A stretch of DNA of 64,000 nt, from assembly GCF_018881795.1 (NCBI RefSeq), contig NZ_JACVPQ010000001.1:283275-347274 (forward strand). The letters run 5' to 3'. Every line of letters starts with the position of its first letter. The first letter of the stretch is position 1. The translations under genes were made by a program, and so were the position numbers. Shown piece by piece: positions 63,007 through 64,000 of this stretch. The DNA comes from Polynucleobacter sp. MWH-Jannik1A5. Lineage in GTDB: Bacteria > Pseudomonadota > Gammaproteobacteria > Burkholderiales > Burkholderiaceae. Below the pieces are notes generated by a model. It did no database searches, had not been told where the DNA came from, and was given only the letters and a program-made list of their open reading frames with translations.

Positions 63007-63960
63007 ATGATGCCTTTGAATAACACCCTACACTGCTTAAATGCCAACCTGATGCGGGGCGTTTATTTAGTACTCGCAACTCTTCTAATCTCGTTTGGCC
63101 CTAGCTTTTCAGTGCAAGCTCAAGATAAACCTGAAATTAAATACGCGCCTGTGAATGGCGTGAAGTTAGCCTACTACCTAAAAGGTAAAGGCGATCCTAT
63201 GATTCTCATTATGGGTTACGCAGCCACCATGAGTGCTTGGGACCCCGCCCTTCTTGGCGAATTAGCAAAAAATAATCAACTAATCATTTTTGATAATCGC
63301 GGTGCTGGACTATCTACTGATACCAAAGAAAACAATACAACCATTCCTCAGATGGCAGATGATGCCGCGGGTTTAGTCAAAGCACTGGGCTTCAAAAAGG
63401 TAAACGTATTCTCATGGTCAATGGGCGCTCGAATTGGACAACAACTTGCAATCAGACACCCGGATTTGGTCAGCAAGCTTATTCTTTGCGCCCCAAATCC
63501 AGGTGGAAAGTATCAGATTGCTATTTCTAAAAAGGCTGGGGAGGAGCTCAATAACCCAAGCCTTTCCCCAATGGAAAATTTCGAGTTATTGTTCCCAATT
63601 ACGCCAGAAGGTAAGGCAGCTGCCAAGGTTGTATATGAAAGGTTTATGGCAGCAAAAACAGCAGGAACCATCCCCGATGATTTTGTTATCTCCAAGGAAA
63701 CCAAGGAGCGCCAAGTTCGTGCTCGCATCGCCCTTTGGAATGCCGATAACCAAAATTACAAGGACTTAAAGAATATTAAAGTTCCCGTTCTAGTTGCAGA
63801 TGGTCGTGAAGACATCATCGACAACCCCAAAAACTCAGTTGTTATTGCCAATCAAATTCCTTTTGCTTGGTTGGCGTTTTATGAAGGTGGGCATGCCTTC
63901 TTATTCCAAAGTTACAAGAAACTTTCTGAAACTGTGAATATCTTCCTGCAAAAAGACTAA
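63007..63960 (+). CDS. Exported alpha/beta hydrolase
   Basis: 317 residues. The N-terminal signal (LVLATLLISFGPSFSVQA) is followed by an alpha/beta hydrolase fold: oxyanion region MILIMGYAATMSAWDP, nucleophile elbow FSWSMGARIG, Asp in VADGREDIIDN and His in GGHAFLFQ. It is a probable esterase or lyase of the AB_hydrolase_1 group. It follows the amidase gene by 120 bp with a hairpin (AACCCGC.../GCGGGTT) between. The substrate is unknown. Confidence 0.85.
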   Translation: MMPLNNTLHCLNANLMRGVYLVLATLLISFGPSFSVQAQDKPEIKYAPVNGVKLAYYLKGKGDPMILIMGYAATMSAWDPALLGELAKNNQLIIFDNRGAGLSTDTKENNTTIPQMADDAAGLVKALGFKKVNVFSWSMGARIGQQLAIRHPDLVSKLILCAPNPGGKYQIAISKKAGEELNNPSLSPMENFELLFPITPEGKAAAKVVYERFMAAKTAGTIPDDFVISKETKERQVRARIALWNADNQNYKDLKNIKVPVLVADGREDIIDNPKNSVVIANQIPFAWLAFYEGGHAFLFQSYKKLSETVNIFLQKD

Positions 63961-64000
63961 CCAAATTGCCATGTCCAGGACAATCCAACATCTTCAAATC

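Overview
The window reads as a chromosome segment of a low-GC freshwater betaproteobacterium, most likely Polynucleobacter (Burkholderiaceae). This rests on the betaproteobacterial look of the housekeeping proteins, compact gene spacing and moderate AT-richness; no database search was possible.

Left part, 1-22,019 (core genome): the 3' part of RNase G, lipid A flippase msbA divergent from three LPS-type glycosyltransferases, dnaE back-to-back with gluQ, an RhlE-like RNA helicase, a glyoxylate/2-hydroxyacid cluster (GlcG-like protein, serine-glyoxylate-type aminotransferase, FCD GntR regulator, YdiJ-like FAD/Fe-S dehydrogenase) with GntR-type palindromes in the divergent promoter, azlCD, queG, tsaE, amiC and a complete tRNA-Lys(TTT).

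Middle, 22,020-61,442 (tandem genomic islands): the 3' half of tRNA-Lys is repeated exactly (48 bp) at 59,373 and again (39 bp) at 61,404. This defines a 37.4-kb island followed by a 2-kb island. The large island is modular. 22.1-25.0 kb holds a GAF-like membrane protein with a small partner, an orphan HsdR_N/PD-(D/E)XK protein and a secreted protein. 25.0-36.6 kb holds an exonuclease-BRCT protein, a membrane protein plus MBL hydrolase pair, a HEPN protein, DUF6641, a clamp-loader-like AAA+ protein and two tyrosine recombinases; it is bounded by near-identical 25-bp direct repeats, each made of 9-bp inverted arms around a 7-bp centre, the right one abutting the integrase gene. 36.6-49 kb is a copper-resistance operon (P1B-1 ATPase, CopZ-like, CusF-like, DUF411, cupredoxin, multicopper oxidase, TolC-like) that unexpectedly contains LemA and two TPM-domain genes. 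49-52 kb is a Pb/Cd/Zn ATPase with a divergent CadR/PbrR regulator. 52-59 kb is a heavy-metal RND efflux system with a CzcI-like protein. Related palindromic sites recur at the junctions between these modules. The small island carries a MarR/tautomerase pair and a VbhA-like antitoxin/zeta-like toxin operon.

Right part, 61,443-64,000: noncoding sequence resembling the left end of the large island, then an exported Ntn-type amidase (choloylglycine hydrolase family) and an exported alpha/beta hydrolase.

Together the islands supply metal detoxification plus a likely phage-defence or mobile-element toolkit, stacked on one tRNA gene. The strongest candidate for something undescribed is the nested 11.6-kb element with its palindromic recombination-like sites and its set of uncharacterised gene pairs.
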